Of a stretch of DNA of 64,000 nucleotides, positions 30,282 to 43,125 are shown one piece after another (position 1 is the first letter of the stretch; the number at the start of each line of letters is the position of its first letter). Origin of the DNA: CAVYXZ01 sp963772595 (GTDB lineage: Bacteria; Chloroflexota; Anaerolineae; Aggregatilineales; Phototrophicaceae); contig CAVYXZ010000007.1 of assembly GCA_963772595.1 (NCBI GenBank), forward strand, positions 310,001 to 374,000, given 5' to 3'. The notes under the pieces were generated by a model. That model saw nothing but the letters and a program-made list of their open reading frames with translations, did not search any database and had not been told where the DNA came from. Made by a program: the position numbers and the translations under genes.

Positions 30282-30370
30282 GATGTCATTCCTCCTCATT
30301 ACAAGGTAAGCGACCACTCAAACAAACGGGGGACGAGGGCGATCTCGCCCGGACGATACGGCTGCGGACC

Positions 30371-31156
30371 TCAGCGATAGGCCTGCCAGGCCAGCGCCCG
30401 CCGCTCGAACAGTGCAACTGCGCCATACAGCAGACGCGCAACAACGGCCAGCGTAATCACCGCCACCAATACCAGCGGCGTATTGTATTGATTGCGCGCC
30501 AGCATAATCAGATAACCCAGGCCCGCGCTGGCGCTGACAAACTCGCCCACCACCGCGCCGATGACCGCCAGGGTCGCGCTGATCTTCAGCCCGCCGATGA
30601 GCACCGGCATGGCGGCAGGCACCTCCAGCTTGGCGAAGACCTGCCAGCGGCTGGCACGCTGCGAACGCATCAGGTCGCGCAGGGGTTGGGGCACGCCGCG
30701 AATCCCCACGACGGTGTTCATGAGGGTAGGGAAAAAGACGATCAGAGCACTGGTGACGATCTTGCTGGCGATCCCGCTGCCGAACCAGATCACCAGCAGG
30801 GGCGCATAAGCCGCCACCGGTGTCGATTGCAGGCTCACAATGATAGGCGTCAGCGAGTAATCGAGCAGGCGGCTGCTGGCGATCAGATAGCCCAGCACGA
30901 TGCCTACACTCAAGCCAATCGCCAGCCCGGCCAGCACCGCGCTCAGCGTGACCTGGGTGTGGAACCACAGGCGACCGCTCAGCAGCCAGTCGAGCGCCGT
31001 CTGGGCCACCTCGACGGGCGACGGCAGAATGAAGATCGGGTAGAGCTTGAGCATCACCACGCCCTGCCACAACAGCAGGAGCAGCGCGAGGGCCATCAGC
31101 GGTGCGATGCGACGCCAGCGCTTCAGCCGGTCCATAGCATTGACATAATTCATCAT
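30371..31156 (-). CDS. ribX: Riboflavin-type ABC transporter, permease (RibX-like)
   Basis: About 261 residues with six hydrophobic segments (PLMALALLLLLWQGVVMLKL; VTLSAVLAGLAIGLSVGIVL; VIWFGSGIASKIVTSALIVF; GGLKISATLAVIGAVVGEFV; LIMLARNQYNTPLVLVAVIT). The cytoplasmic coupling loop has the EAA-like pattern RASRWQVFAKLEVPAAMPV of NitT/TauT permeases. It is the first gene after the FMN riboswitch and its terminator; the reading frame extends through the terminator's 3' arm, so I choose the double ATG at 31156 just after the T-run. An ATG at 31135 is also possible. Function follows from the riboswitch context. Confidence 0.85.
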   Translation of the reverse strand: MMNYVNAMDRLKRWRRIAPLMALALLLLLWQGVVMLKLYPIFILPSPVEVAQTALDWLLSGRLWFHTQVTLSAVLAGLAIGLSVGIVLGYLIASSRLLDYSLTPIIVSLQSTPVAAYAPLLVIWFGSGIASKIVTSALIVFFPTLMNTVVGIRGVPQPLRDLMRSQRASRWQVFAKLEVPAAMPVLIGGLKISATLAVIGAVVGEFVSASAGLGYLIMLARNQYNTPLVLVAVITLAVVARLLYGAVALFERRALAWQAYR

Positions 31157-31158
31157 AG

Positions 31159-31190
31159 AAAAAACCCCGCTGAACAAACGTGCAACGGGG
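31159..31190 (-). terminator. Riboswitch-linked intrinsic terminator
   Basis: On the minus strand CCCCGTTGCACG... folds with ...CAGCGGGG (CCCCG/CGGGG stem plus a few further pairs) and is followed by six T residues, ending just before the permease start. It lies about 110 bases after the FMN aptamer, as expected for a transcription-attenuation platform. Confidence 0.8.
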
Positions 31191-31302
31191 CAGGATCAAT
31201 CCATAGCATAACAGCCATCCGGCATATAAACACTGCCCTGATGGCTCGCCTGAGGATAGATAGCCAGACCGCCGGATGCGCCGCAGCGCGATCAGGCCGC
31301 CT

Positions 31303-31473
31303 CTTCACCTTCTCCCATCCAGACTTTAACTGTCGGCCCTGGCTTCTCACCAGATCCACCGGCATGACCTTCCGATCATGACGCACCAGCCAGAAAGGGC
31401 TGGCGACACGGGTCGCGGGCTTGGCGTCACCGCCTTACCGCCGGTAGGGAATTGCACCCTGCCCCGAAGGTTT
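31303..31473 (-). ncRNA. FMN riboswitch (RFN element)
   Basis: Read on the minus strand, the conserved RFN blocks occur in order: CTTCGGGGCAGGGTG, AATTCCCTACCGGCGGT, then AAGCCCGCGA, a variable hairpin (GCCAGCCCTTTCTGGCTGG), CCGGTGGATCTGGTGAGAA, GCCGACAGTTA and AGTCTGGATGGGAGAAGG. CCTTC at the start pairs with GAAGG at the end to make P1. In the family, FMN binding leads to termination or occlusion of the ribosome-binding site. Here a terminator follows, so FMN should switch off the downstream transporter operon. Confidence 0.97.
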
Positions 31474-31488
31474 GCTAATTGTGCCTCC

Positions 31489-31494
31489 AGTATA
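31489..31494 (-). promoter_or_regulatory. Candidate -10 element of the riboswitch operon
   Basis: TATACT on the minus strand ends about 15 bases upstream of the aptamer's first conserved block. The -35 (TTTAAT about 17 bases further up) is weak. Position fits, sequence support is moderate. Confidence 0.45.
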
Positions 31495-31528
31495 ACAGAA
31501 ACTAGGCCGGAATTAAACGGGTCCATTG

Positions 31529-31557
31529 TTGACTGTGCAGAACTTTTGTTCCATAAT
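31529..31557 (+). promoter_or_regulatory. Sigma70-type promoter for the DinB gene
   Basis: TTGACT (31529-31534), 17 bases, then CATAAT (31552-31557), followed by GGAGGA before the ATG at 31584. This is divergent from the riboflavin operon promoter. Confidence 0.55.
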
Positions 31558-31583
31558 TAGACCTGTTGGAGGAAGGCTGACGT

Positions 31584-32093
31584 ATGAACCTCGATCATTA
31601 TGTGACACAAATGTCGACCCAGGCCGCGATGATCCGGCAGTTGAGCGCTGGCGTGAGCGATGCCCAGGCGCGCTGGAAACCAGACGCTGAGTCCTGGTCG
31701 ATCCTCGAAGTGATAAACCATCTCTACGACGAAGAACGCCTGGATTTTCGCGTCCGGCTGGATCACATCCTGCACAAGCCGGGAGTCAATCCGCCGGGCA
31801 TTGATCCGCAGGGCTGGGTGACAGAACGCGCCTATAACACGCGCGACTTAGGCCCCTCGCTCGACAATTTCTTGCAGGAGCGCGAGCAATCGCTGGCCTG
31901 GCTGCGCGCACTCGACTCACCAGATTGGGACGCGACCTATACCGCGCCCTGGGGTGAAATCCGCGCCGGGGATATGTTCGCCGCCTGGGTGACGCACGAC
32001 ATCCTGCATCTGCGCCAATTGGTCGAACTGCATTACGCCTGGACCAGAGCACAGGTGCAGCCTTACGCGGTTGGCTATGCGGGCGATTGGTAA
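31584..32093 (+). CDS. DinB-family protein
   Basis: 169 residues of four-helix DinB/YfiT-like fold. The metal triad is visible: a His in ILEVINHLYDEERLDF (about residue 46) and two in WVTHDILHLRQLVELH (about 136 and 140). A WKPDAESWSILEVI strand and a DWDATYTAPWGEIRAG turn are typical. Family members are thiol-dependent metalloenzymes (for example bacillithiol or mycothiol transferases) or uncharacterised damage-induced proteins. The ATG follows GGAGGAAGG, a strong site. It is divergent from the FMN-riboswitch operon. Confidence 0.85.
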   Translation: MNLDHYVTQMSTQAAMIRQLSAGVSDAQARWKPDAESWSILEVINHLYDEERLDFRVRLDHILHKPGVNPPGIDPQGWVTERAYNTRDLGPSLDNFLQEREQSLAWLRALDSPDWDATYTAPWGEIRAGDMFAAWVTHDILHLRQLVELHYAWTRAQVQPYAVGYAGDW

Positions 32094-32257
32094 ACAGAGT
32101 CTATAGAAAGGCGTGTGCGGCTGGTAAGGCGTATCTTCGTTGGGCAGCACCAGTTGATAATCGCCCTGCAAGACACGGCGGGCAATCCACTCGCAGCACG
32201 ACCGCACCCACACAGAGGATGTGGCGCGGGGGAAACTCAGCGGCCACGTGGGCAGCC

Positions 32258-33328
32258 TTACTGCCCGGCCTTCGGCGGATCGCCCGCCGGCAGCGTGAAG
32301 AAGAAACGCCCGCCGCTGCGCTCGCTGTTGCCTTCGGCCCAGATGTGCCCGCCGTGCGCTTCCACAATGTGCTTGCAGATGGCGAGGCCCAGGCCGGTCC
32401 CGTCGCTCATCGAACGTGAGGTGTCTTCCTGGTAGAAGCGCTCGAAAATACGCTCCTTCTGCTCTTCCTTTACACCGGGGCCGTTGTCGAAGACGCTGAT
32501 GGTCACCTCATCGCCGTCGCGCTCGGCATGGACGCTGATCGTCTCGCCCGGCGGCGACCACTTGACCGCGTTATGCACCAGGTTCACCAGCACCCGCCGT
32601 GCCTTGTCAAAGTCGCAGAGGACCATAATGTCCTCGTCCACGTCGTTGATGACTTCCAGTTCTTTGGCCGCGCTCTGGTCCTCGACCCGCTCTATCGCCT
32701 GTTCGGCGATGAGCTGCGCCGGTTCCTCAACCATGCGGATGATCGCTTGCCCCGATTCGATCATCGAGAGATCCAGCAGTTCGTCGGCCATCCACAGCAG
32801 CGCGTCGGTCTCCTGGGCAATGGCGTGCAGGCTGGAGATGCTTTTCTTGCGCTTGGGCCGTTCGGTCTCGTGGAACAGGCCGTCGATAATCAGGCGGATG
32901 TTGGCAATCGGCGTGCGCAGTTCGTGGGAGATGTTCGCCACCATATCGCGCCGCGCCCGGTTGAGGCGGACCAGATCGGTCACGTCGTCTAGCGCCAGAC
33001 AAACGGCAGCACTTTCGGCCATACGCACCCGCACGCGATAATGCCGCGCCTTGAGCGTGACCTGCGCCTCGAAGCCCTCCTCCGGGTTGACCAGCAGATC
33101 ATCGACCATCGCGCTCAGGTCACTGGACTGCGTGACCTCTTCCAGACGTTTGCCCGCCGGATCCGGGCAGTCAAACAACGCCGCCGCCGCCTCGTTGAGC
33201 GCCAGCACCGTCTGCTCGTCGTCTACGATCAACAGCGCGTTGTAGGCCGAATCCAGCAGCGCCTTGACCTGCGCCAGATCGCTTTCCAGTTCTTCACTCG
33301 ATTTCGAGCCAAAACGAAGGAAACTCAT
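32258..33328 (-). CDS. PAS-containing sensor histidine kinase, PhoR-like
   Basis: 356 residues with no membrane segments. A PAS-type domain occupies about residues 20-125 (LLDSAYNALLIVDDEQTVLA, LNEAAAALFDCPDP). HisKA is MVANISHELRTPIANIRLII with the phospho-accepting His. The ATPase shows VLVNLVHNAVKWSPPG, VFDNGPGVKEEQKERIFERF and DGTGLGLAICKHIVEAHGGH. The paired response regulator lies just upstream on the same strand, separated only by an EamA remnant, so the two form a PhoR/PhoB-like system. The stimulus is unknown. Confidence 0.9.
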   Translation of the reverse strand: MSFLRFGSKSSEELESDLAQVKALLDSAYNALLIVDDEQTVLALNEAAAALFDCPDPAGKRLEEVTQSSDLSAMVDDLLVNPEEGFEAQVTLKARHYRVRVRMAESAAVCLALDDVTDLVRLNRARRDMVANISHELRTPIANIRLIIDGLFHETERPKRKKSISSLHAIAQETDALLWMADELLDLSMIESGQAIIRMVEEPAQLIAEQAIERVEDQSAAKELEVINDVDEDIMVLCDFDKARRVLVNLVHNAVKWSPPGETISVHAERDGDEVTISVFDNGPGVKEEQKERIFERFYQEDTSRSMSDGTGLGLAICKHIVEAHGGHIWAEGNSERSGGRFFFTLPAGDPPKAGQ

Positions 33329-33356
33329 AACTCCGCATCCTGTTCACCAAATCTGC

Positions 33357-33618
33357 TCAAGCCAGCGCCAGCAGGCTGCTTACCAATAGTATAAGGCCGA
33401 ACGCCGCCGCAGGGGTCAGCGTTTCGCCGCCGACGACCAAACCCAGCAGCTCGGCAGTCAGCGGCTCCGCCAGCGAGAGCGTCACCGCGCGACGGAGTCA
33501 CCCGCCGCAGGCCGCGCCCGAAGAAGACATAGGCCAGCGCAGATCGCTCAGCAGCAGGAAAGGCATCAGGAGGAGCCGCCCCCAGTGCCAGCAGCGACCC
33601 AGCCCGCTTATCCGACAT
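33357..33618 (-). pseudogene. Remnant of an EamA (DMT-family) transporter C-terminus
   Basis: Read with one frame change near 33505, this gives RSALAYVFFGRGLRRVTPSR then AVTLSLAEPLTAELLGLVVG and LTPAAAFGLILLVSSLLALA. That matches the second half of an EamA repeat: ALAY, GL-RV, AVTLSLAEPL, a GE-LT turn and a terminal hydrophobic helix. Its ATG overlaps the response regulator's stop (TGATG), but only ~85 codons remain of a protein normally near 290 residues. It is best read as a degraded transporter left between a kinase and its regulator. Confidence 0.6.
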
Positions 33619-34304
33619 CAGCCCTCGAAGCGATACCCTACACCGCGTACCGTAACGATTCGGGTCGGGTTAGAGGGGTCATCTTCGATCTTTTCACGCA
33701 GCCAGCGCACATGAACGTCCACTGTCCGCTTATCGACAAAATAATCGTAGCCCCAGACTTTGGTGAGGATCAAATCGCGGGAAAGCACCACACCCTGATT
33801 ACGCATCAGTTCGGCCAGCAGGTCGAATTCCTTGTTGCTCAGGCGGATCTCGTCGTCGTTCTTGAAGAAGCGCCGTCCTGTCAGGCTGAGGCGCAGTCCG
33901 CCCGCCGCCAGTTCGTCTTCGGAGATCGGGCGATGCGTCGTGCGGCGCATGACCGCGCGCACACGGGCCAGCAGTTCGCCCAGGCTGAAGGGCTTGACGA
34001 TGTAATCGTCCGCACCGTTTTCCAGGCCGATAATCTTATCGACCTCGGTGCCTCGCGCCGTCAGCATGATGATCGGAATATGGCTCAAGGCGGCGTCGTG
34101 ACGCACCATCCGGCAGATGCTCAAGCCATCCAGACGTGGCAGCATGATGTCCAGAATAACCAGATCGGGTTGTTCGCTACGAATCTTGTCGAGTCCATCC
34201 TCGCCGTCCAGGGCTGTAACCACTTTGTAGCCCTCGTCGTGCAGTTTTCCGGCCAGGTTGTTGACGAGCGTCTCCTCGTCCTCGACAATCACAACTTTCG
34301 GCAT
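33618..34304 (-). CDS. OmpR/PhoB-family response regulator
   Basis: 228 residues. The receiver has the acidic pair (VVIVEDEETLVNNL), the phospho-Asp in PDLVILDIMLPRLDGLSI, the Thr of IIMLTARG and the Lys of YIVKPFSLGELLARVRAVM. The C-terminal winged helix reads ELAAGGLRLSLTGRRFF, LSNKEFDLLAELMRNQGVVL, LTKVWGYDYFVDKRTVDVHV and VTVRGVGYRFEG. All phosphorylation residues are intact. It lies directly upstream of a kinase on the same strand and has TTAACA-type repeats upstream, so it may be PhoB-like, though the signal is not shown. Confidence 0.95.
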   Translation of the reverse strand: MPKVVIVEDEETLVNNLAGKLHDEGYKVVTALDGEDGLDKIRSEQPDLVILDIMLPRLDGLSICRMVRHDAALSHIPIIMLTARGTEVDKIIGLENGADDYIVKPFSLGELLARVRAVMRRTTHRPISEDELAAGGLRLSLTGRRFFKNDDEIRLSNKEFDLLAELMRNQGVVLSRDLILTKVWGYDYFVDKRTVDVHVRWLREKIEDDPSNPTRIVTVRGVGYRFEG

Positions 34305-34368
34305 GTGAGTTCAAACTCCCGTCGCTATCATACCGCGTCAAGATTATCAACAGACTGCTAAGCCCATG

Positions 34369-34396
34369 TTAACAATGCAAAGCGGTTTTCTTAACA
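34369..34396. promoter_or_regulatory. Possible PhoB/PhoP-like direct-repeat operator
   Basis: TTAACA occurs at 34369-34374 and again at 34391-34396, spaced 22 bases, that is two turns of the 11-base period used by Pho-type boxes. It is in the interval upstream of the response regulator start. The middle repeats are not well conserved, so this is tentative. Confidence 0.35.
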
Positions 34397-35380
34397 TTAA
34401 AGATCGCGGATCGCGCGCAGCTCCCCCAGCGAGGTCGCGCTGAGCACTGCATTGCGGATCGCGTCCGTCACCGCCTGTGCCGCAAAGGCCCCGACCGCCG
34501 AGACATCCGCCTCAACCGCGCCGGTCGCCAGGGCAAAGAGTGTGTCGCCATCGAACATGGTATGGGCCGGATTGATCGCCCGCGCCAGACCGGCACTCGC
34601 CATCGCCGCCACTTTATTGACGTGGTCTTTGCTCAGGCGCGCGTTGGTCGCCACCACACCGATTACTGTGTTCTCGCGCTGCGGCTGCCGGGGCATTCGC
34701 GCCATTCCACGAAACATTGCCAGCATTCCCAGAAACTCGCGGCTGTCCGGCGCGGCCCGCAGACCAGCCATGATCTGGCCCGAAGAATCGATCACATCGC
34801 CGAACGCATTGACGGCCACCAGCGCCGCCACCTTCAGTTCGTCGTCAATCTCGACACAGGCCGAGCCGATGCCGCCTTTGGTCGCCTGGGGATTACCCAG
34901 CATCGCGCCAATTCGGCAGCCGGTCCCCGCGCCGACCGTCCCTTGATCCACCGGTGCGTCCGACGCCGCGTTACAGGCCGCATAGCCCATCGCCGCATCA
35001 GGCCGGATTCCTGGCTCTCCTACCGGCAGATCAAAGAGGATCGCCGCCGACACAATCGGCACGATGTAACCGGCCCCGCTGCGGTAGCCCTGGCCGCGTT
35101 CTTCCAGATAGCGCATCACGCCATCGGCTGCCGCCAGACCAAAAGCGCTGCCCCCGGCCAGCAGCACCGCGTTGACCTCTTCAACGTGATGAGTTGGGCG
35201 CAGCAGGTCGGTTTCGCGCGTACCGGGTGCGCCACCGCGCTGATCCACCCCGCCCACCGTCCCCGGCGGACACAAAATCACGGTGCAGCCGGTGCCACCG
35301 TCCAGATTCGTCGCATGGCCGACGCGGATACCCGGCACAGCGGTCAGCGTATTATTCGTCTTCGTCGTCATCGTCGTCAA
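34397..35380 (-). CDS. P1 (S58/DmpA-type) aminopeptidase family protein
   Basis: About 327 residues. The N-terminal part reads LTAVPGIRVGHATNLDGGTG, typical of the family, followed by VGGVDQRGGAPGTRETDLL, LLAGGSAFGLAAADGVMRYL and SAGYIVPIV-type strands. The autocatalytic processing site of this Ntn-hydrolase-like fold is in NTVIGVVATNARLSK; Thr after Asn would be the nucleophile, where DmpA uses Ser. Family members cleave D- or beta-amino-acyl peptides or are uncharacterised. It overlaps the end of the DUF2007 gene by 29 bases, so the pair is co-transcribed. Confidence 0.85.
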   Translation of the reverse strand: MTTMTTKTNNTLTAVPGIRVGHATNLDGGTGCTVILCPPGTVGGVDQRGGAPGTRETDLLRPTHHVEEVNAVLLAGGSAFGLAAADGVMRYLEERGQGYRSGAGYIVPIVSAAILFDLPVGEPGIRPDAAMGYAACNAASDAPVDQGTVGAGTGCRIGAMLGNPQATKGGIGSACVEIDDELKVAALVAVNAFGDVIDSSGQIMAGLRAAPDSREFLGMLAMFRGMARMPRQPQRENTVIGVVATNARLSKDHVNKVAAMASAGLARAINPAHTMFDGDTLFALATGAVEADVSAVGAFAAQAVTDAIRNAVLSATSLGELRAIRDL

Positions 35381-35636
35381 AAATGATGCGGTCGTTATCG
35401 TCCATCAACTGTTCCGGTTCCTCCGGGAAGAGAATCGCCATCGCCTCGTCGTAATCCTTCGGGCGCACCAGCACTTTTACCTCGCCCAGCGGCCCAATGT
35501 GGATGCCGATAGCGTTGGCACCCGCCGCCTGATAGACCGTCGCCGGGATACCTTCGCTTTCCAGGCGGCCCGCGACGATATGCGCCTCGTAGACGTTGTA
35601 GGTCAGGTAAACGACCATCCATTCAGGAGCTTGCAT
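35352..35636 (-). CDS. DUF2007-type small signalling-domain protein
   Basis: 94 residues, starting MQAPEWMVVYLTYNVYEAHI. The fold (two strands around a helix: IVAGRLESEGIPATVYQ, then LGEVKVLVRPKDYDEAMAIL) matches DUF2007, a small regulatory-like domain found near many signalling genes. The tail is a run of acidic residues (DDNDRIIFDDDDDEDE), encoded by near-repeats of GAY triplets that overlap the start of the next gene. The ATG lies 33 bases from the end of the histidine-kinase gene, whose stop faces it. Confidence 0.75.
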   Translation of the reverse strand: MQAPEWMVVYLTYNVYEAHIVAGRLESEGIPATVYQAAGANAIGIHIGPLGEVKVLVRPKDYDEAMAILFPEEPEQLMDDNDRIIFDDDDDEDE

Positions 35637-35669
35637 AAATGGGAGTGTAACCCGATTTGAGGGCGGCGG

Positions 35670-37626
35670 CTAGCGATTTTGCGTCCAGACCAGATCGCGG
35701 GTGCCCAGTTTACGCCGCTCTTTTTTGCGCCCCCCGGCGGGCAGCAGGACGATAAAGGTCGCGCCTTTGCCCGACTCGCTCTGGATCCAGATGCGGCCAT
35801 CGTGGCGGTCGAGGATACTCTTGACAATCGCCAGCCCCAGGCCGGAGCCTTTGTACTCCTCGCGCACCGATTCAGCGCGGTAGAATTTGTCGAAGATGTG
35901 CGGCTGATCTTCCAGCGAGATGCCGATGCCGTTATCTTCCACCTGGAGCAAAATGAGATCGTCCTGCGAGCGCAGCGTCACGCGGATCCAGCCGCCTTCG
36001 GGCGTGAACTGGATGGCGTTATCCAGCAGATTGCGAATCATCTGCTTGAGCCGCTGGGCATTGCCCCACATCCGTGGGTAAACGCTCATCGACCTCGATA
36101 ATCAGATCAAGCTGCTTGGCATCCACCTGACCTTCAACCGTCGCCACCGCGTATTGCAGCAGGCTGGAGAGCAGCACCTCTTCGTAATTGACCTCGGTGT
36201 TGCTGGTCTCGATGCGGCTGAGATCCAACAGGTCGGTGATCTCGGCATTGATCGACTGCGCGCTGAGCATGATGCGATCCACAAAGGTCTGCTGAACCTC
36301 GTTGAGCGCCCCGGCCCGGCTGAGCAGTTCGACATAACCCATGATTGCCGTCAGCGGTGAGCGCAGGTCCTGCGAGACATTGGCGACGAAATTGGTTTTG
36401 AGCCGGTCCATCTCCTTAAGCTGGCTGATGTCGTGCATCACGATCACCCGACCCAGGTTATCGACCAGCGTCATCTGCGCCTGAAAGGTCCGGTCATCTT
36501 CCAGCGTGATTTCAGCGGTCTGGTTGTGATCCACATCCAACAGATGCAGAATATCGTCATGATCGACCACTTCGGCAGCCGGGCCATAATAGGCTTCCGG
36601 GATTTTGAAGGCCGCGCAGGCCGCCGGATTCGACAGCAGGATACGCCCGTACATGTCAATCACCAGCACCGGGTCCATCGTCCCGGCCAGAATCGCCTCC
36701 AGCGTATCGCGCTCCTGCTGGGTGTTGAGAAACTGATTGGCGTTTTCCAGCGCAATCGAAGCGAAATCAGCCAGCAGCCCCAGCAGTTTGATCTGCCCGC
36801 TCATAAACACGCGGTTGGTGACGCGGTTATCCACCCCCAGCACGCCGATCACCTCGTCGGCCATGCGCAGCGGCATGTAGACCAGGCTCTTGACCAGATA
36901 GGCGGTCTTGATCTTCTGCTGTTTCTGCCCGTTAATCACCACCGGACGCCCGGTCTGAATAGCCTTCCCGGCCAGGCTGTCCTCGACGCGCAGCCGCAGG
37001 TCTTCGACCAACTGTGTCTCAAGTTTATAGGCCGCGCGCACGTAAAGGTCGCCGCTCTGTTCGTCTTGCAAGAGGATCGTCGCCGTATCGGCATTGGCGA
37101 CTTTGGCCGCCGCAGTCACCACGTTGCGCAGGACGTCTTCGAGCAGCAGGTCGGCGGTGATGGCCTTGCTGACCCCGACAACGTAATCCAGCCCCTTGAG
37201 ATAAGTCGCTACGTCGCGGTTGTTCTTGCCCAGGTTGAGGCTGGTCTCTCCACTGAAGCGTTCCTCAAAGTGCTTATCGACCGCACGGCCAATTGCGCGC
37301 GTCAGGGTCGCGGGTTCGAAAGGCACCGGCACATAATCGGTAAAGCCCTGCCGCCAGGCCCGCAGCGCCAACGCTTCCGAGCCATCGGTCGCCAGCAGCA
37401 CCAGCGGCACCTCGCTTTGAGTCTGTTTCAGGCTGGCAAGCACCGTGAAGGGATCCAGCGGGAGATCGAAGGTCAGCACAAGGTCATAATCACGGGTGAC
37501 GCTTTTGGGGATATGCGAAGCTTGATCGACCTGATCGACACGATAGTCTTCCGACCAGGAGAGTTTTTCCATCAGCCATTCACGACGATCTGGAATGCTG
37601 TCAACAAGCAGTATGCGGGTGGTCAA
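35670..37626 (-). CDS. Receiver-GAF-PAS sensor kinase with glutamine at the phospho-acceptor position (one frameshift)
   Basis: About 650 residues joined. A receiver-like domain (RILLVDSIPDRREWLMEKLS; VLTFDLPLDPFTVLASL) is followed by a GAF domain (VSKAITADLLLEDVLRNVV; ANADTATILLQDEQSGDLYV) and a PAS domain (LEAILAGTMDPVLVIDMYGR). The HisKA motif is NFVANVSQDLRSPLTAIMGY, where Gln replaces the conserved His. The frame changes near 36085; beyond it MIRNLLDNAIQFTPEGG, QVEDNGIGISLEDQ and GSGLGLAIVKSILDRHDGR complete the ATPase domain. Either the kinase is autophosphorylation-defective or the CAG codon is an error. Confidence 0.8.
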
Positions 37627-37730
37627 GGATTAGTCCACAGCGTGAATATCAGTATTTTTATTGTAGAGGCAGGCCGACATTTACGGAGTAAAGAAATGTG
37701 AAGAATATAAGAAAAGAGCGAGAGAGGTGA

Positions 37731-37846
37731 GGTTGGCAGCGGCTTACTCTCCCACACCGTCACCAGTGCAGTACCATCAGCGCTCATGGGCTTAACTGCC
37801 GGGTTCGAGATGGGACCGGGTGGACCCCCATGGCTCTAACCACCAA
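37731..37846 (-). rRNA. rrf: 5S ribosomal RNA
   Basis: On the minus strand the gene begins TTGGTGGTTAGAGCCATGGG and ends GAGTAAGCCGCTGCCAACC; the ends pair to form the usual 5S helix I and the CGAACCCGG region of loop B/C is present. It is the last gene of the rRNA operon. No GC-rich terminator follows; a T-rich stretch does. Confidence 0.9.
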
Positions 37847-37974
37847 CACACGCACTCACTCGCTCGTGTTTCACACGTTGTCGTCTGGCGCGGACACAAC
37901 ATACCGTGTCCCCACCAAAGATTTCATCCAATCCCATAGCGTCTTCATGCTCAAGCAGCAACTTCTCCGCATCA

Positions 37975-40810
<2,836 letters not shown>

Positions 40811-41131
40811 GTGATACGGAGAAATTGTTGCTCGCGCATTACTATCGCTATGTGATTGTCCAGCTGCGTCCACAGGCTTGCGCCTGGGGGAGGAGGCTCA
40901 CTTCCGTCAGCCTTCCTCGTGGCTGGCTGCGGTCTCCCACAGCCACCCGCCAGGACCTCTGACAAAAACAGCCCGGTATATTCACCGAGCCGCTCTTCTG
41001 CCTCGTTACGTATACCTGCTAGATTATGTTGCTATGTCATCACCAAGGTATACAAATCGTCAAATTCCTGATTACCGCTTTCGTGATCTCAGTATATAAA
41101 AGCCGCTTGGCACTGTCAAGGGCATTTCCAG
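40811..41131 (-). other. Internal transcribed spacer between tRNA-Ala and 23S
   Basis: About 320 bases between the tRNA-Ala 3' end and the 23S 5' end. It holds no further tRNA. Its T-rich and GC-rich parts probably form the processing stems around 23S. Confidence 0.7.
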
Positions 41132-41203
41132 TGGAGATGAGGGGACTCGAACCCCTGACCTATGCCTTGCAAAGGCACCGCTCTCCCGCTGAGCTACATC
41201 CCC
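41132..41203 (-). tRNA. tRNA-Ala (anticodon UGC)
   Basis: Minus-strand cloverleaf begins GGGGATGTAGCTCAGCGGG, has anticodon loop CTTTGCAAG (UGC), T-arm GGTTCGAGTCCC, and ends CATCTCC plus discriminator A. The G3-U70 pair, the alanine identity element, is present. CCA is not encoded. Confidence 0.97.
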
Positions 41204-41217
41204 ACAGTCAGGGTCTG

Positions 41218-41291
<74 letters not shown>

Positions 41292-41354
41292 TCATCACAC
41301 TGTTTATGCTGAACAACAGGGGAGTGGAGACGAAAGACGAGGGAATAACCATAG

Positions 41355-42857
<1,503 letters not shown>

Positions 42858-42977
42858 TGTCTTTCTTTGTCTGTCTTTCTGCCACAGACTTGCCTTTAAC
42901 GGTCTTGCTCGCACGTCTTCCGTCTACCACTATCCTGTTGTCCAACTGCATCCGCCTCATCCCTGAGGGGTCCCATT

Positions 42978-43006
42978 AGCTTAGCATTCCCCCAACCCCG
43001 TGTCAA
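42978..43006 (-). promoter_or_regulatory. rRNA operon promoter
   Basis: On the minus strand TTGACA (43006-43001) and TAAGCT (42983-42978) lie 17 bases apart, about 110 bases upstream of the 16S 5' end. The consensus -35 and spacing make this the likely main promoter of the rRNA operon. Confidence 0.7.
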
Positions 43007-43125
43007 TCCCTTTTCACACTGCGCAGCCGATTTAAACCTGCCGCGCTGAATTCAGGTGACACCTGTTATATGGAGTTGAAGTTTTTGCCGAAGCGCGATG
43101 AAGTATAGCAGACAAAATCCGCTGG

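Noticed and set aside
26154..31381. Additional overlapping frames around the kinase and the riboflavin operon
   Set aside because: Shadows of conserved genes in other frames; none has a family signature or ribosome-binding site.
32094..32257. Possible NUDIX-like fragment (PRHILCVGAVVLR) on the minus strand
   Set aside because: Too short, no NUDIX box, and the match could be chance; left as intergenic.
36433..37701. A 422-residue plus-strand reading frame
   Set aside because: Antisense shadow of the receiver-GAF-PAS kinase; no motif of its own.
37680..37730. An intrinsic terminator after 5S rRNA
   Set aside because: The region is T-rich on the minus strand but I cannot form a GC-rich stem there.
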